From NCBI GenBank assembly GCA_049509915.1, contig JBEKZL010000036.1, positions 1-35,562 on the forward strand: a DNA stretch of 35,562 nt, in the 5' to 3' direction. Below, in pieces: positions 15,304-22,460 of this stretch; position 1 is the stretch's first letter, and each line of letters starts with the position of its first letter. The DNA is from JBEKYD01 sp049509915. Its GTDB lineage: Bacteria > Acidobacteriota > Terriglobia > Bryobacterales > Bryobacteraceae. A program made the position numbers and the translations under genes. The notes beneath the pieces were generated by a model that was given only the letters and a program-made list of their open reading frames with translations, searched no databases and was not told the origin of the DNA.

Positions 15304-15329
15304 ACAGACGATCGTTTCTTGTCGTCTGT
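15304..15329. repeat. 8-bp inverted repeat at the border of the duplicated segment
   Basis: ACAGACGA and TCGTCTGT are perfect inverted arms around a 10-base loop, preceded by a partial tandem (GGGACAGACGC then GGACAGACGA, from 15292). They lie between the esterase tail and the duplicated glycosyltransferase segment, so they may mark a recombination point or a REP-like hairpin. Confidence 0.45.
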
Positions 15330-15358
15330 TTGAATGGGCCTCCGGCCCGCGAAATCCC

Positions 15359-15597
15359 GATGCGTTCGGCGCCCAGGATTTGCTGCGCCCGCGGAATGCG
15401 CAGGTTGTATGCCCACTGCATGCGGTAGTGGCCAAAGCCGGCGCGCCAGCGCGCTCCCGAGGCGCGAGTCATCCAGGCGCTACGTGTGCCACCGTGCAGG
15501 TTCAGGCACAATCGCGGCCGGAACCGGCGGAGGGCGGCGAGCCGCGACGGCAGGATTTCGTCGGTGTCCGGCTGGTCTTCGAAGACCGCACGGTACC
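15359..15597 (-). pseudogene. 239-bp duplicated fragment of the family 9 glycosyltransferase gene
   Basis: This stretch matches 12891-13129 in the same orientation with about six mismatches by eye. It codes on the minus strand for LCLNLHGGTRSAWMTRASG, then MQWAYNLRIPRAQQILGAER. It has neither the start, the sugar-nucleotide site nor the end of the enzyme, so it cannot be functional. The junctions are sharp: unrelated sequence begins at 15358 and 15598. Confidence 0.9.
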
Positions 15598-16325
15598 CCT
15601 TGCGCCGCCTCGCGCTTATGGTCGATACGGCCCCGATCCATCAGGCATTTGGATCGTTGCCGCCATTGGACCTCGATATGTTCATCGGTTCGTTATCGGC
15701 GCTGCTGCGGTTCTTTCCAGCTCAATCGACGCGGTTGGTTGTGTTCAATCTGGAGCAGAGAAAAGAACTGTTCCGCTCCGACGGATTTCAGCCGGCTGCG
15801 CTCAAAGACGCTGCGGAGGCGATCCAGACAATACAGGCCGGTACGGTCGATTACGCCAATCTCCAGAGACCAGCGTCGGTATCGGAGTTCCTCGCCGGCT
15901 TGATCGATCGGGAGATTCGAGACGGCAATGCCTCGGATCTCGTCGTGTTTCTGGGACCCGCTCTGCAGGAGCAAGTCCCGCTGGTGCGTCAGACGATTTC
16001 ACCGGACGGGCCGCACCCTGTTTTCGCTTACCTTCAACTCACGGCGGCGGCATTCTCGAGTACGACTCAGTCGCGCATCTCGCCCGCGCCGGACTCCAAT
16101 GTCGAGCAGGGCCCGGGTTGCGGGGTTCTGGGTAGACCGTGCCCCCCGCCGCCTCCGGCATTCGATCCACGGCTTAGCCGATCTCCAGCCGCGGTTCGCG
16201 ACGCCATTAGCCGAGCTGTGGCTATGCTGGGTGGAGAAACGGTTGCAGTTAGTGAACCCGCCGGGCTGGCCAAAGCCCTCAAAGCCCTTGCCGACCGCAG
16301 GCAGGCGCGGGGTGCAAAGCGGTAG
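15598..16325 (+). pseudogene. C-terminal part of an unrecognised acidobacterial-type protein, truncated at the duplication border
   Basis: From the junction the plus-strand frame reads MVDTAPIHQAFGSLPPLDLD, TRLVVFNLEQRKELF, LIDREIRDGNASDLVVFLGP. It ends with RDAISRAVAMLGGETVAVSE and a basic tail. I recall similar unnamed proteins in Acidobacteriota but cannot give a function. It shows no signal peptide or start of its own: the open frame runs upstream into the antisense of the glycosyltransferase fragment (to 15486), which is meaningless sequence. An ATG at 15618 with no ribosome site is the only possible internal start. The middle part (about 16040-16150) is low in recognisable structure and may hold compensating frameshifts. 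Confidence 0.55.
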
Positions 16326-16470
16326 GCGGCCGCGGCTATGGTCGTTTTCGGCAGATGTGACGAACCGCCGACAGCCGAGAGCCGCTAAGGTTGAGGGCAA
16401 CATCCGTGAGGCCCGCTCCCTTCCCCGTGGCATAATCCATCCGGCTGATACAGTGGAACCAGGCACAATC

Positions 16471-17400
16471 ATGCGTAAGCTTTTGCTACTTCTCGCCGCG
16501 GGCGCGGCCCTCTCGATGAGCCTGTTCGCTCAGCAGCCGGCCTGGCAGCCCGCACCCGGCCACACTACTCTCGCCCTGTGGCCGAACGGAGCACCCGGTG
16601 CGCCGGCGAACGCGGCCCCCGAGGTCGACACCACCACTGCCAAGGACAATCTCGTTGCCGGAAAGCCCGTCATCCGGCTCGGGAATGTCTCCGCGCCGAC
16701 CCTCACTCTCTACGCGGCCAAACGAAACAACACCGGCGCCGCCGTGGTCGTCTTTCCCGGCGGCGGTTACCGCATCCTCGCCATCGACCTCGAAGGCACC
16801 GAAGTGTGCGACTGGCTGAACTCGGCCGGCATCAACTGCGTCCTGGTCAAGTACCGGGTACCCGATTCCGGGCCTTATCCCAAGTCCTCCGCCGCGCTGC
16901 AGGACGCCCAGCGCGCGGTCGGCATAGTTCGCTCCCATGCCGCCGAATGGCACATTGATCCGAAGCGCGTCGGGGTGCTCGGCTTCTCCGCCGGGGCGCA
17001 CCTTGCCGCCGCCCTCAGCACCCACTTCGATCAGCGTTTGTATGAGCCCATCGACGCCGCCGACCAACTCAGTTGCCGGCCCGATTTCGCCGTGATCGTC
17101 TACCCCGGCTATCTCGCCATTACCGAGCAGAGCTTCGCCCCGAATGCGGACATCCACGTCACCGAAAAGACCCCGCCCTCTTTCGTTCTGCAAGCCGAAG
17201 ACGATCCGGTACGCGTCGAAAACGCCACCGTCTACTTTCAGGCGCTGAAGAACGCCAAGGTTCCCGCCGAACTGCACGTCTACGCCAATGGCGGACACGG
17301 TTACGGCCTGCGCCAGACCGAGCTGCCCGTCACCCATTGGCCGCGGCTGGTGGAGACCTGGCTGCGGACTATCCATGTTCTGCCCGCGCCCGCCCGGTAG
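16471..17400 (+). CDS. secreted alpha/beta hydrolase (acetylxylan-esterase/lipase-like)
   Basis: The 309-residue product has a signal peptide (MRKLLLLLAAGAALSMSLFA, cut near residue 20). The hydrolase fold has an oxyanion segment FPGGGYR (95-101), nucleophile Ser173 in GFSAGAHLAA, an acid in QAEDDPV (D244 or D245) and His276 in NGGHGYGL. Proteins of this type act as carbohydrate esterases on plant polymers, which fits the nearby fucosidase. The substrate is inferred. The frame is open upstream to 15928, but the signal peptide fixes the start at 16471. A paralogue's tail remains at 15204-15281. Confidence 0.88.
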   Translation: MRKLLLLLAAGAALSMSLFAQQPAWQPAPGHTTLALWPNGAPGAPANAAPEVDTTTAKDNLVAGKPVIRLGNVSAPTLTLYAAKRNNTGAAVVVFPGGGYRILAIDLEGTEVCDWLNSAGINCVLVKYRVPDSGPYPKSSAALQDAQRAVGIVRSHAAEWHIDPKRVGVLGFSAGAHLAAALSTHFDQRLYEPIDAADQLSCRPDFAVIVYPGYLAITEQSFAPNADIHVTEKTPPSFVLQAEDDPVRVENATVYFQALKNAKVPAELHVYANGGHGYGLRQTELPVTHWPRLVETWLRTIHVLPAPAR

Positions 17401-17484
17401 AAAACGGCCGAGGCCGCGACGATTCTCCGTGGCGCGGGCCTCTGGCCAGCAGCGTCGGCCATCGAGCCGGCGTTCCGCGCCCGC

Positions 17485-17943
17485 TCAATAAATCGCGAAG
17501 CAGAAGAACGTGGCGGAATCGCGCGGACGCAGCGCGTATTCGCCTTCCTCTTGCCCTTCGTAGGCTTCCACGCGGTAGAGGCTGCCGGGCAGGCGGGTGA
17601 CGATCAACCGCAGCGGCTCGGGGCCGCCTTTCGAATACTCGATCTCGCGATGGTCGCCCTTCGATTCCAGGCGGTAGAATTCCAGGCTGTCGGCGGCAAT
17701 CTTATCGCTCTCGAATAGAAAGATGGGCGCGGCCAGCGGCGTGCGCGCCGGCGAATTGGCGCCGGCGATAATATAGCGCGTATTGTTGCCGTGTTTTTCC
17801 GGTTTGGCGGCCACGGCCTCGGTCGCAATCAGCGTGGTGGCGTGCTTGAGGTACGGCAGATCCGGCTTTTCCGGCTTCGGTTCGTTTTGTGCCAGGGCGG
17901 CGGCGAGCGCGAGCGCCACCGCGAGCGCGCTTCTCGGAATCAT
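17485..17943 (-). CDS. small secreted protein of unknown function
   Basis: I do not recognise this 152-residue protein. It starts with a short signal peptide (MIPRSALAVALALAAALAQ) and has a mixed polar body with no Cys pair. Visible stretches are FLFESDKIAADSLEFYRLE and LRLIVTRLPGSLYRVEAYEG, which suggest beta-strands. The ending, DSATFFCFAIY, is hydrophobic. It starts 9 bases after the 5'-nucleotidase-like gene on the same strand and is probably co-transcribed with it. Confidence 0.7.
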   Translation of the reverse strand: MIPRSALAVALALAAALAQNEPKPEKPDLPYLKHATTLIATEAVAAKPEKHGNNTRYIIAGANSPARTPLAAPIFLFESDKIAADSLEFYRLESKGDHREIEYSKGGPEPLRLIVTRLPGSLYRVEAYEGQEEGEYALRPRDSATFFCFAIY

Positions 17944-17952
17944 GGAAACAAT

Positions 17953-19251
17953 TTACTCGATTACTTTCTGTTTGCGGAACCAATCGATCAGAATATCTCG
18001 CAGCAAGCCGACGTCGTTGGGGAACTGAAGGCCGGTGGTGCCAAGGTTCTCGGCGGTGCCTTGGTTGGCGGCGGTGAAATCGGAAACAGCGAGGGTGTAT
18101 TCGCGATCCGGCTCGACCGCGCTTCCGCCCAGAACCACCGGCGGCAGGTCGCGGCCCCTGAAGGTACCCACCACCACACGATTATCGAACGGCATGATGT
18201 TCCAGATGTTCCGCTCCAGCAATTGACCCGCGGGCAAAACGTCGCGCACGCCGCCACGGTTGATGAAGGCGAAACTGGCGCCGGTCTGTTCGCGGATCGC
18301 CTGCTCCATCAGTGCCTTGATCTCGTCCTTGGTGTTGAACGCGCGCCGCGCCATCGCCAGCGGCCGGTCGACGCGCGCCTTCACCTGGTCTTCCCAATAG
18401 GCGACCTTCGTAGCCACGTCCGGCGCCGGCGGCGTGCCGGCCGCGATGGGAACGATTTTCCATTTCCATGACACCGGCGCTTTCTTTTCGGTATCGACCT
18501 CGAGGTCGAGCCGGCCTAGCTCCTCGGTGTAACTCCTCACCCGCACCATGATGCGGCCATCCACCACGCGCGGTTCCGCGATCCCGCTGTGAATATGGCC
18601 GGAGACCAGTACGGCCACCTGCGGCACCTGTTCCAGCACGGCGGTTTCTTCGCGGCCGTCGATATGGGCCAGCAGCACGACCAGGTCGACTTGGGGACGC
18701 AGTTCCACCGCATAACGGCGCGCGGTCTCGACGACGGAAATGGCGTGCCATTCGCCCAGCGCTCTCGGAAAGGTGAGCGTGGGCAGGGTCTCGGTCATTT
18801 CGCCGATTACGGCCACGCGCAGGCCGTTCACCCGCAGGATGACGTAGGGCTTGGCGAACGCCTGGCCGTCCTTGCCCACCATATTGGCGCTGACCATGGG
18901 GTAGTTGACAGTGGAGATGAACTTGCGCGTTTGCATCCAGCCGTAATCGAAATCGTGATTGCCGATGGTGGCGGCATCGATCCCCAGCAGATTCGAAAGC
19001 TCGAACACCGGCAGGCCCTGAAAGATGGTCGAAACCGGGGTGCCCTGCGCCAGGTCGCCGGCGTTCAGCAGAATGCAGGCGGCGCAGCCTTCGCGCTCCC
19101 GCCGGATCGCGGTGGCCAGCGCGGCGAATCCGCCGTCGCCGTTATCGAGCGGCGAGAGGTGCGCGTGAATGTCGTTGATGTGCAGAATGGTGAGTGGGCG
19201 AACCTCGCCACTCAATTGGCAGACGGCGGCTGCCAGTAAGGCCAGCACCAT
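17953..19251 (-). CDS. 5'-nucleotidase / 2',3'-cyclic phosphodiesterase family protein
   Basis: The 432-residue protein has a signal peptide (MVLALLAAAVCQLSGEV) and acts in the periplasm or outside the cell. The metallophosphoesterase domain shows di-metal ligands D27 and H29 (HINDIHAH), D66 (NAGDLAQG), N98-H99 (IGNHDFDYG), LLAHIDG and VSGHIHSG. The C-terminal 5'-nucleotidase domain follows, with FAFINRGGVRDVLPAG and NIMPFDNRVVV. Such enzymes free phosphate and nucleosides from nucleotides. The exact substrate is not visible. The open frame reaches 19662, but residues before the ATG at 19251 run through an inverted repeat and antisense of kdsD. Confidence 0.9.
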   Translation of the reverse strand: MVLALLAAAVCQLSGEVRPLTILHINDIHAHLSPLDNGDGGFAALATAIRREREGCAACILLNAGDLAQGTPVSTIFQGLPVFELSNLLGIDAATIGNHDFDYGWMQTRKFISTVNYPMVSANMVGKDGQAFAKPYVILRVNGLRVAVIGEMTETLPTLTFPRALGEWHAISVVETARRYAVELRPQVDLVVLLAHIDGREETAVLEQVPQVAVLVSGHIHSGIAEPRVVDGRIMVRVRSYTEELGRLDLEVDTEKKAPVSWKWKIVPIAAGTPPAPDVATKVAYWEDQVKARVDRPLAMARRAFNTKDEIKALMEQAIREQTGASFAFINRGGVRDVLPAGQLLERNIWNIMPFDNRVVVGTFRGRDLPPVVLGGSAVEPDREYTLAVSDFTAANQGTAENLGTTGLQFPNDVGLLRDILIDWFRKQKVIE

Positions 19252-19272
19252 GCCGCATGCTTTTGCCAACCC

Positions 19273-19398
19273 GGTGGGGCGGACCCCCTGGTCCGCGCGG
19301 GTCCTCCTGGATCCGCTCTCCCGTCGAATTATCGGGCGCCTGCCATCGGCGATCAGCCGGCCAGGGGGCCGGCTGCGGACCAGGGGGTCCGCCCCACC
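19273..19398. repeat. 24-bp perfect inverted repeat between divergent phosphoesterase and kdsD genes
   Basis: GGTGGGGCGGACCCCCTGG followed by TCCGC (19273-19296) is matched perfectly by its reverse complement at 19375-19398. Each arm is itself a hairpin (GCGGACC-NNNN-GGTCCGC). The 78-base spacer contains another palindromic run near 19355-19375. It resembles a small non-coding mobile or REP-type element placed in a divergent promoter region. Confidence 0.85.
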
Positions 19399-19438
19399 AC
19401 AGGAATTTCGCTTCACTCGAATCATTCTATCCCGTGCG

Positions 19439-20437
19439 ATGATGAGATTTCCCATGGGGCAAGAGGAGCGGGAGTGGCTCAAGGCCGGGCGCGCGGCGCT
19501 CGAAATCGAAGCGGCCGCGGTTGTGGCCGCGGCGGCGCGCTTGGGCGATGAATTGATTAGCGCCGTGGACCTGATCGTCGGCCATCCCGGCAAGGTCGTG
19601 ATCACCGGCATCGGCAAGTCGGGGCACGTGGCGCGCAGCCTGGTGGCCACCTTGTGCAGCACCGGAACCGCGGCTGTGTTTCTGCATCCGGCCGAAGCGG
19701 CGCACGGCGACCTGGGCGTCTACACGCCGGGCGACCCCACCGTGCTGATCTCGAAAAACGGGGCGTCTTCCGAGTTGCAGGATTTGATTCCGCTGCTGCG
19801 CGACTTCCGTTCGCCCCTGATAGGGATTCTGGGCAGCGCGTCTTCGCCGGTGGCGGCGCGGATGGACGTGCTGCTGGACGCCTCGGTGGAGCGCGAGGCC
19901 GACCCCAACAATTTGGCGCCTACGGCCAGCACCGTAACCGCGCTGGCGGTCGGCCACGCGTTGGCCGTCGCGCTGATGCGGGCGCGCCGTTTTACCGCCG
20001 AAGAATTCGGCCGGTACCACCCGGGCGGCCAGTTGGGGCGCAACCTGCGTCTTTTGGTCGGCGAGACCATGCACCCGGTGGCTGAGGCCGCGGTGGTAAT
20101 GCCGGAAGCCAGGTTGAAAGAGGTGATCATCGTCATGACGCGGCGGCCGCTGGGCGCGGCGCTGGTGGTGACGCCGGAGGGCACGCTGGCCGGGCTGCTC
20201 ACCGATGGCGACCTGCGCCGCGCGCTGACCACTCACGACGATATCCGCACCCTCAACGCCGGCGACGTCATGACCAGGACTCCTGTTGCGATCGCGCCCG
20301 AAGCCAGCCTGGCGGAGGCGCTCGACCGCATGGAGCGCCGCCCGTCGCAGCTTTCCGTGCTGCCGGTGGTAGACTCCGACGGCCGAGCGCTGGGATTGTT
20401 GCGGCTGCACGACGTCTATCTGGGCACGCGCCGGTAG
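19439..20437 (+). CDS. kdsD: arabinose-5-phosphate isomerase (SIS + two CBS domains)
   Basis: The enzyme converts ribulose-5-phosphate to arabinose-5-phosphate, the first step of Kdo synthesis for lipopolysaccharide. The SIS domain covers about 35-175 (ITGIGKSGHVARSL, HPAEAAHGDLG, and the family mark EFGRYHPGGQLGRNLR near residue 190). Two CBS domains fill about 210-330 (LAGLLTDGDLRR, GLLRLHDVYLG). Length is 332 residues, as usual. Start choice is uncertain: ATG at 19439, 19442 and 19454 are in frame and none has a strong Shine-Dalgarno. It is close in theme to msbA and the glycosyltransferase. Confidence 0.93.
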   Translation: MMRFPMGQEEREWLKAGRAALEIEAAAVVAAAARLGDELISAVDLIVGHPGKVVITGIGKSGHVARSLVATLCSTGTAAVFLHPAEAAHGDLGVYTPGDPTVLISKNGASSELQDLIPLLRDFRSPLIGILGSASSPVAARMDVLLDASVEREADPNNLAPTASTVTALAVGHALAVALMRARRFTAEEFGRYHPGGQLGRNLRLLVGETMHPVAEAAVVMPEARLKEVIIVMTRRPLGAALVVTPEGTLAGLLTDGDLRRALTTHDDIRTLNAGDVMTRTPVAIAPEASLAEALDRMERRPSQLSVLPVVDSDGRALGLLRLHDVYLGTRR

Positions 20438-20485
20438 CATCCGTCGAGCAGGGGCGATTAGCCGATGTGGGGATTTCGCGGTTTA

Positions 20486-20607
20486 GGCGGGGCAACCGCT
20501 TGGGAGCTGCGAAAAAACTCGTCGAAATGCGCTGGGCCAGCGGTTCCGCCTGCCCCACCATTGAAAACGATGCACCTGCCTTGGTGGCGCAGGCGGTTCC
20601 GCCTGCG
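20486..20607. repeat. REP-like repeats upstream of the fucosidase gene
   Basis: GCGGTTCCGCCTGC-type words occur at about 20550-20563 and 20593-20606. The second copy forms a perfect 9-bp stem hairpin, CGCAGGCGG-TT-CCGCCTGCG (20588-20607). GGCGGGGCAACCGCTTGG at 20486 is an imperfect inverted partner of the first copy. No coding sequence is supported in 20438-20709 apart from this and the promoter. Confidence 0.65.
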
Positions 20608-20657
20608 ATTTTCCCACGGGACGGGGAGCGGTTGGCTAGCCGCATTCCGATGCAACC

Positions 20658-20663
20658 TATAAT
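20658..20663 (+). promoter_or_regulatory. probable -10 box for the fucosidase gene
   Basis: A perfect TATAAT stands 46 bases before the fucosidase ATG in an otherwise GC-rich region. No good -35 is seen at 16-18 bases; TTGGCT stands 20 bases upstream. Transcription would start near 20670, giving a leader of about 40 bases with GAGGTGAA before the ATG. Confidence 0.4.
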
Positions 20664-20709
20664 AAAGGACGTTGAGGCGGGCCCAAAGCCGCTTAAAGAT
20701 TGAGGTGAA

Positions 20710-22047
20710 ATGAACCGGCGAACATTCTGCTCCCTCCCGTTGGCTGCTGCGGTCCCGCTTGCGGCCGCGAGCGGCCCGCCCGGCGCCGATCCGGGCGCAC
20801 CGAAAGCGGCCATCGAGCGCTGGAAGGATTTGCGCTTCGGCATGTTCATCCACTGGGGCCCGATCAGCATCGTCGGCACCGAGATCAGTTGGTCGCGCGG
20901 CGGCGAACGGCGCGGCCGGTCAGGCACCGGCAATGTCCCCGTGGAGGTCTACGACAACCTCTACCGCATGTTCAATCCGGTGAAGTTCAACCCCGATGAA
21001 TGGGTGCAACTGGCGAGAGACTCGGGCATGAAGTACCTGGTGTTTACTACCAAGCACCACGACGGCTTCTGCGAGTTCGGTTCGAAGCTCACCGGCTACA
21101 AAATCACCAGCGAGAAATCGCCGTACCGCAAGGATATCGTCCGCCTCCTCTCGGATGCCTGCCACCGCGCCGGACTAGACTGGGGCGTCTACTATTCGCA
21201 ACCCGACTGGCATCACCCGGATTATCGCAACGGCGCAGCGCACGCGAGCTACATCGAATATATGCACGGCCAGGTGCGCGAGCTGTTGACCGGCTACGGT
21301 CCGACCAGGGAGTGGTTCTTCGACGGACTGGACGGGACAGCGGCGGATTGGGATGCGCCGCGGCTGCTCGCTATGATGCGTCAGATCGAGCCGGATCTGA
21401 TCATCAACGACCGCGCCGGTCTGCCGGCCGACCTGGATACGCCAGAACAGCGCATCGGCATGTTCCAAATCAACCGTCCCTGGGAAACCTGCGCCACCGT
21501 CGGAACGCAGTGGGCCTACAAGCCCGAGGACACGCTGCGGCCGATTGAGGAGTGCCTGCGCGCATTGGTCTGCTGCGCCGTCGGCGACGGCAACCTGCTG
21601 TTTAACGTCGGTCCGCGGCCCGACGGCCGGATCGAGGCATCCCATGCCGCGCGCCTGCGCGAGATGGGCGCGTTTCTCAACCAATACGGAGAGAGCATTT
21701 ACGGGACTCGCGGCGGCCCGTTCGTCGCGCCCGACGAGAAGAAGCGGCCCGCCGACACGGAGAGCTTCGTCCTGGCGGAAGGCAACTGGTGGGGCGGCAG
21801 CACGCACAAGGGCAACACCATCTACCTGCATATTCTGCGCTGGCCTTCGGAAACCATCCACCTGCCTGCGATGGCGCCCAGGATCGTGCGCCACGGCCTG
21901 CTGGGAGGCGGCAAGGCCAACGTGCGGCAGAGCGAGGCCGGGATCAGCGTGAGCGTGCCCGCCGCGAGCCGGCAAGCGGTGGATACCATCGTCAAACTGG
22001 AACTCGACGGACCGGCCAATACGCTACCGGTCCTCGGTCCGGGATGA
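20710..22047 (+). CDS. GH29 alpha-L-fucosidase
   Basis: GH29 enzymes release L-fucose with retention. The 445-residue protein has a twin-Arg-like leader (MNRRTFCSLPLAAAVPLAA), suggesting export. The barrel shows FGMFIHWGP (H48), FTTKHHDGF (H116-H117) and the nucleophile region EWFFDGLDG (Asp205 is the likely nucleophile). The C-terminal part, from about 350, looks like the usual beta-sandwich. GAGGTGAA upstream supports the ATG. A sulfatase remnant follows 14 bases later, so the locus may once have handled sulfated fucose-rich glycans (inference). Confidence 0.92.
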   Translation: MNRRTFCSLPLAAAVPLAAASGPPGADPGAPKAAIERWKDLRFGMFIHWGPISIVGTEISWSRGGERRGRSGTGNVPVEVYDNLYRMFNPVKFNPDEWVQLARDSGMKYLVFTTKHHDGFCEFGSKLTGYKITSEKSPYRKDIVRLLSDACHRAGLDWGVYYSQPDWHHPDYRNGAAHASYIEYMHGQVRELLTGYGPTREWFFDGLDGTAADWDAPRLLAMMRQIEPDLIINDRAGLPADLDTPEQRIGMFQINRPWETCATVGTQWAYKPEDTLRPIEECLRALVCCAVGDGNLLFNVGPRPDGRIEASHAARLREMGAFLNQYGESIYGTRGGPFVAPDEKKRPADTESFVLAEGNWWGGSTHKGNTIYLHILRWPSETIHLPAMAPRIVRHGLLGGGKANVRQSEAGISVSVPAASRQAVDTIVKLELDGPANTLPVLGPG

Positions 22048-22060
22048 AGGGGAATCACCC

Positions 22061-22409
22061 ATGGATACAACCGGCCGCGATTTCATCTCCGTCAGCCTGG
22101 TTTCGCCGCTGCTGGCGAGCGCGGCCGCCCCGGGCCGGCCGAACGTTCTGGTTGTCGTGCTCGACGATCTCGGGTGTCACGACTTGGGGTACCTTGGCGC
22201 GGACGACTTGAGGACCCCGAACATCGACGCCATCGCGGAGCGCGGGCTCAAGTTCCGTAACGCTCGAAGCAGAAGACGCCGTTTGTCTTTCCAATCTCGA
22301 GGAGGACCCGGGTGAGACCCGCAATCTACGCCGGCTGCACCCGAATCTCGTCGACGAACTGCTGACCGGGCTGGAGCGGTGGCGCGACGGGCTCCGCAAA
22401 CCGGAGTAG
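22061..22409 (+). pseudogene. sulfatase reduced to its two ends
   Basis: The first part (22061 to about 22258) reads MDTTGRDFISVSLV and then the sulfatase N-terminus RPNVLVVVLDDLGCHDLGYL followed by TPNIDAIAERGLKF. From 22266 a different frame reads CLSNLEEDPGETRNLRRLHP, then LVDELLTGLERWRDGLRKPE and a stop, the normal C-terminus of arylsulfatases. The middle, about 350 residues including the formylglycine motif (C/S-x-P-x-R), is missing and the two parts are out of frame. This is an internal deletion remnant of a formylglycine-dependent sulfatase, placed directly after the fucosidase. Confidence 0.85.
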
Positions 22410-22460
22410 GCACCCAACCCGGCGAGCGCCAGGATACGGATTTGGAATATCATTGACCCA

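Noticed and set aside
15175..15600. Insertion sequence or transposase in the scar
   Set aside because: No transposase motif, and no terminal repeats enclosing an ORF were found; only short inverted arms.
15486..16325. 279-residue protein starting in the duplicated segment
   Set aside because: Its first 37 residues are antisense translation of the glycosyltransferase copy; only the part after 15597 looks like real protein.
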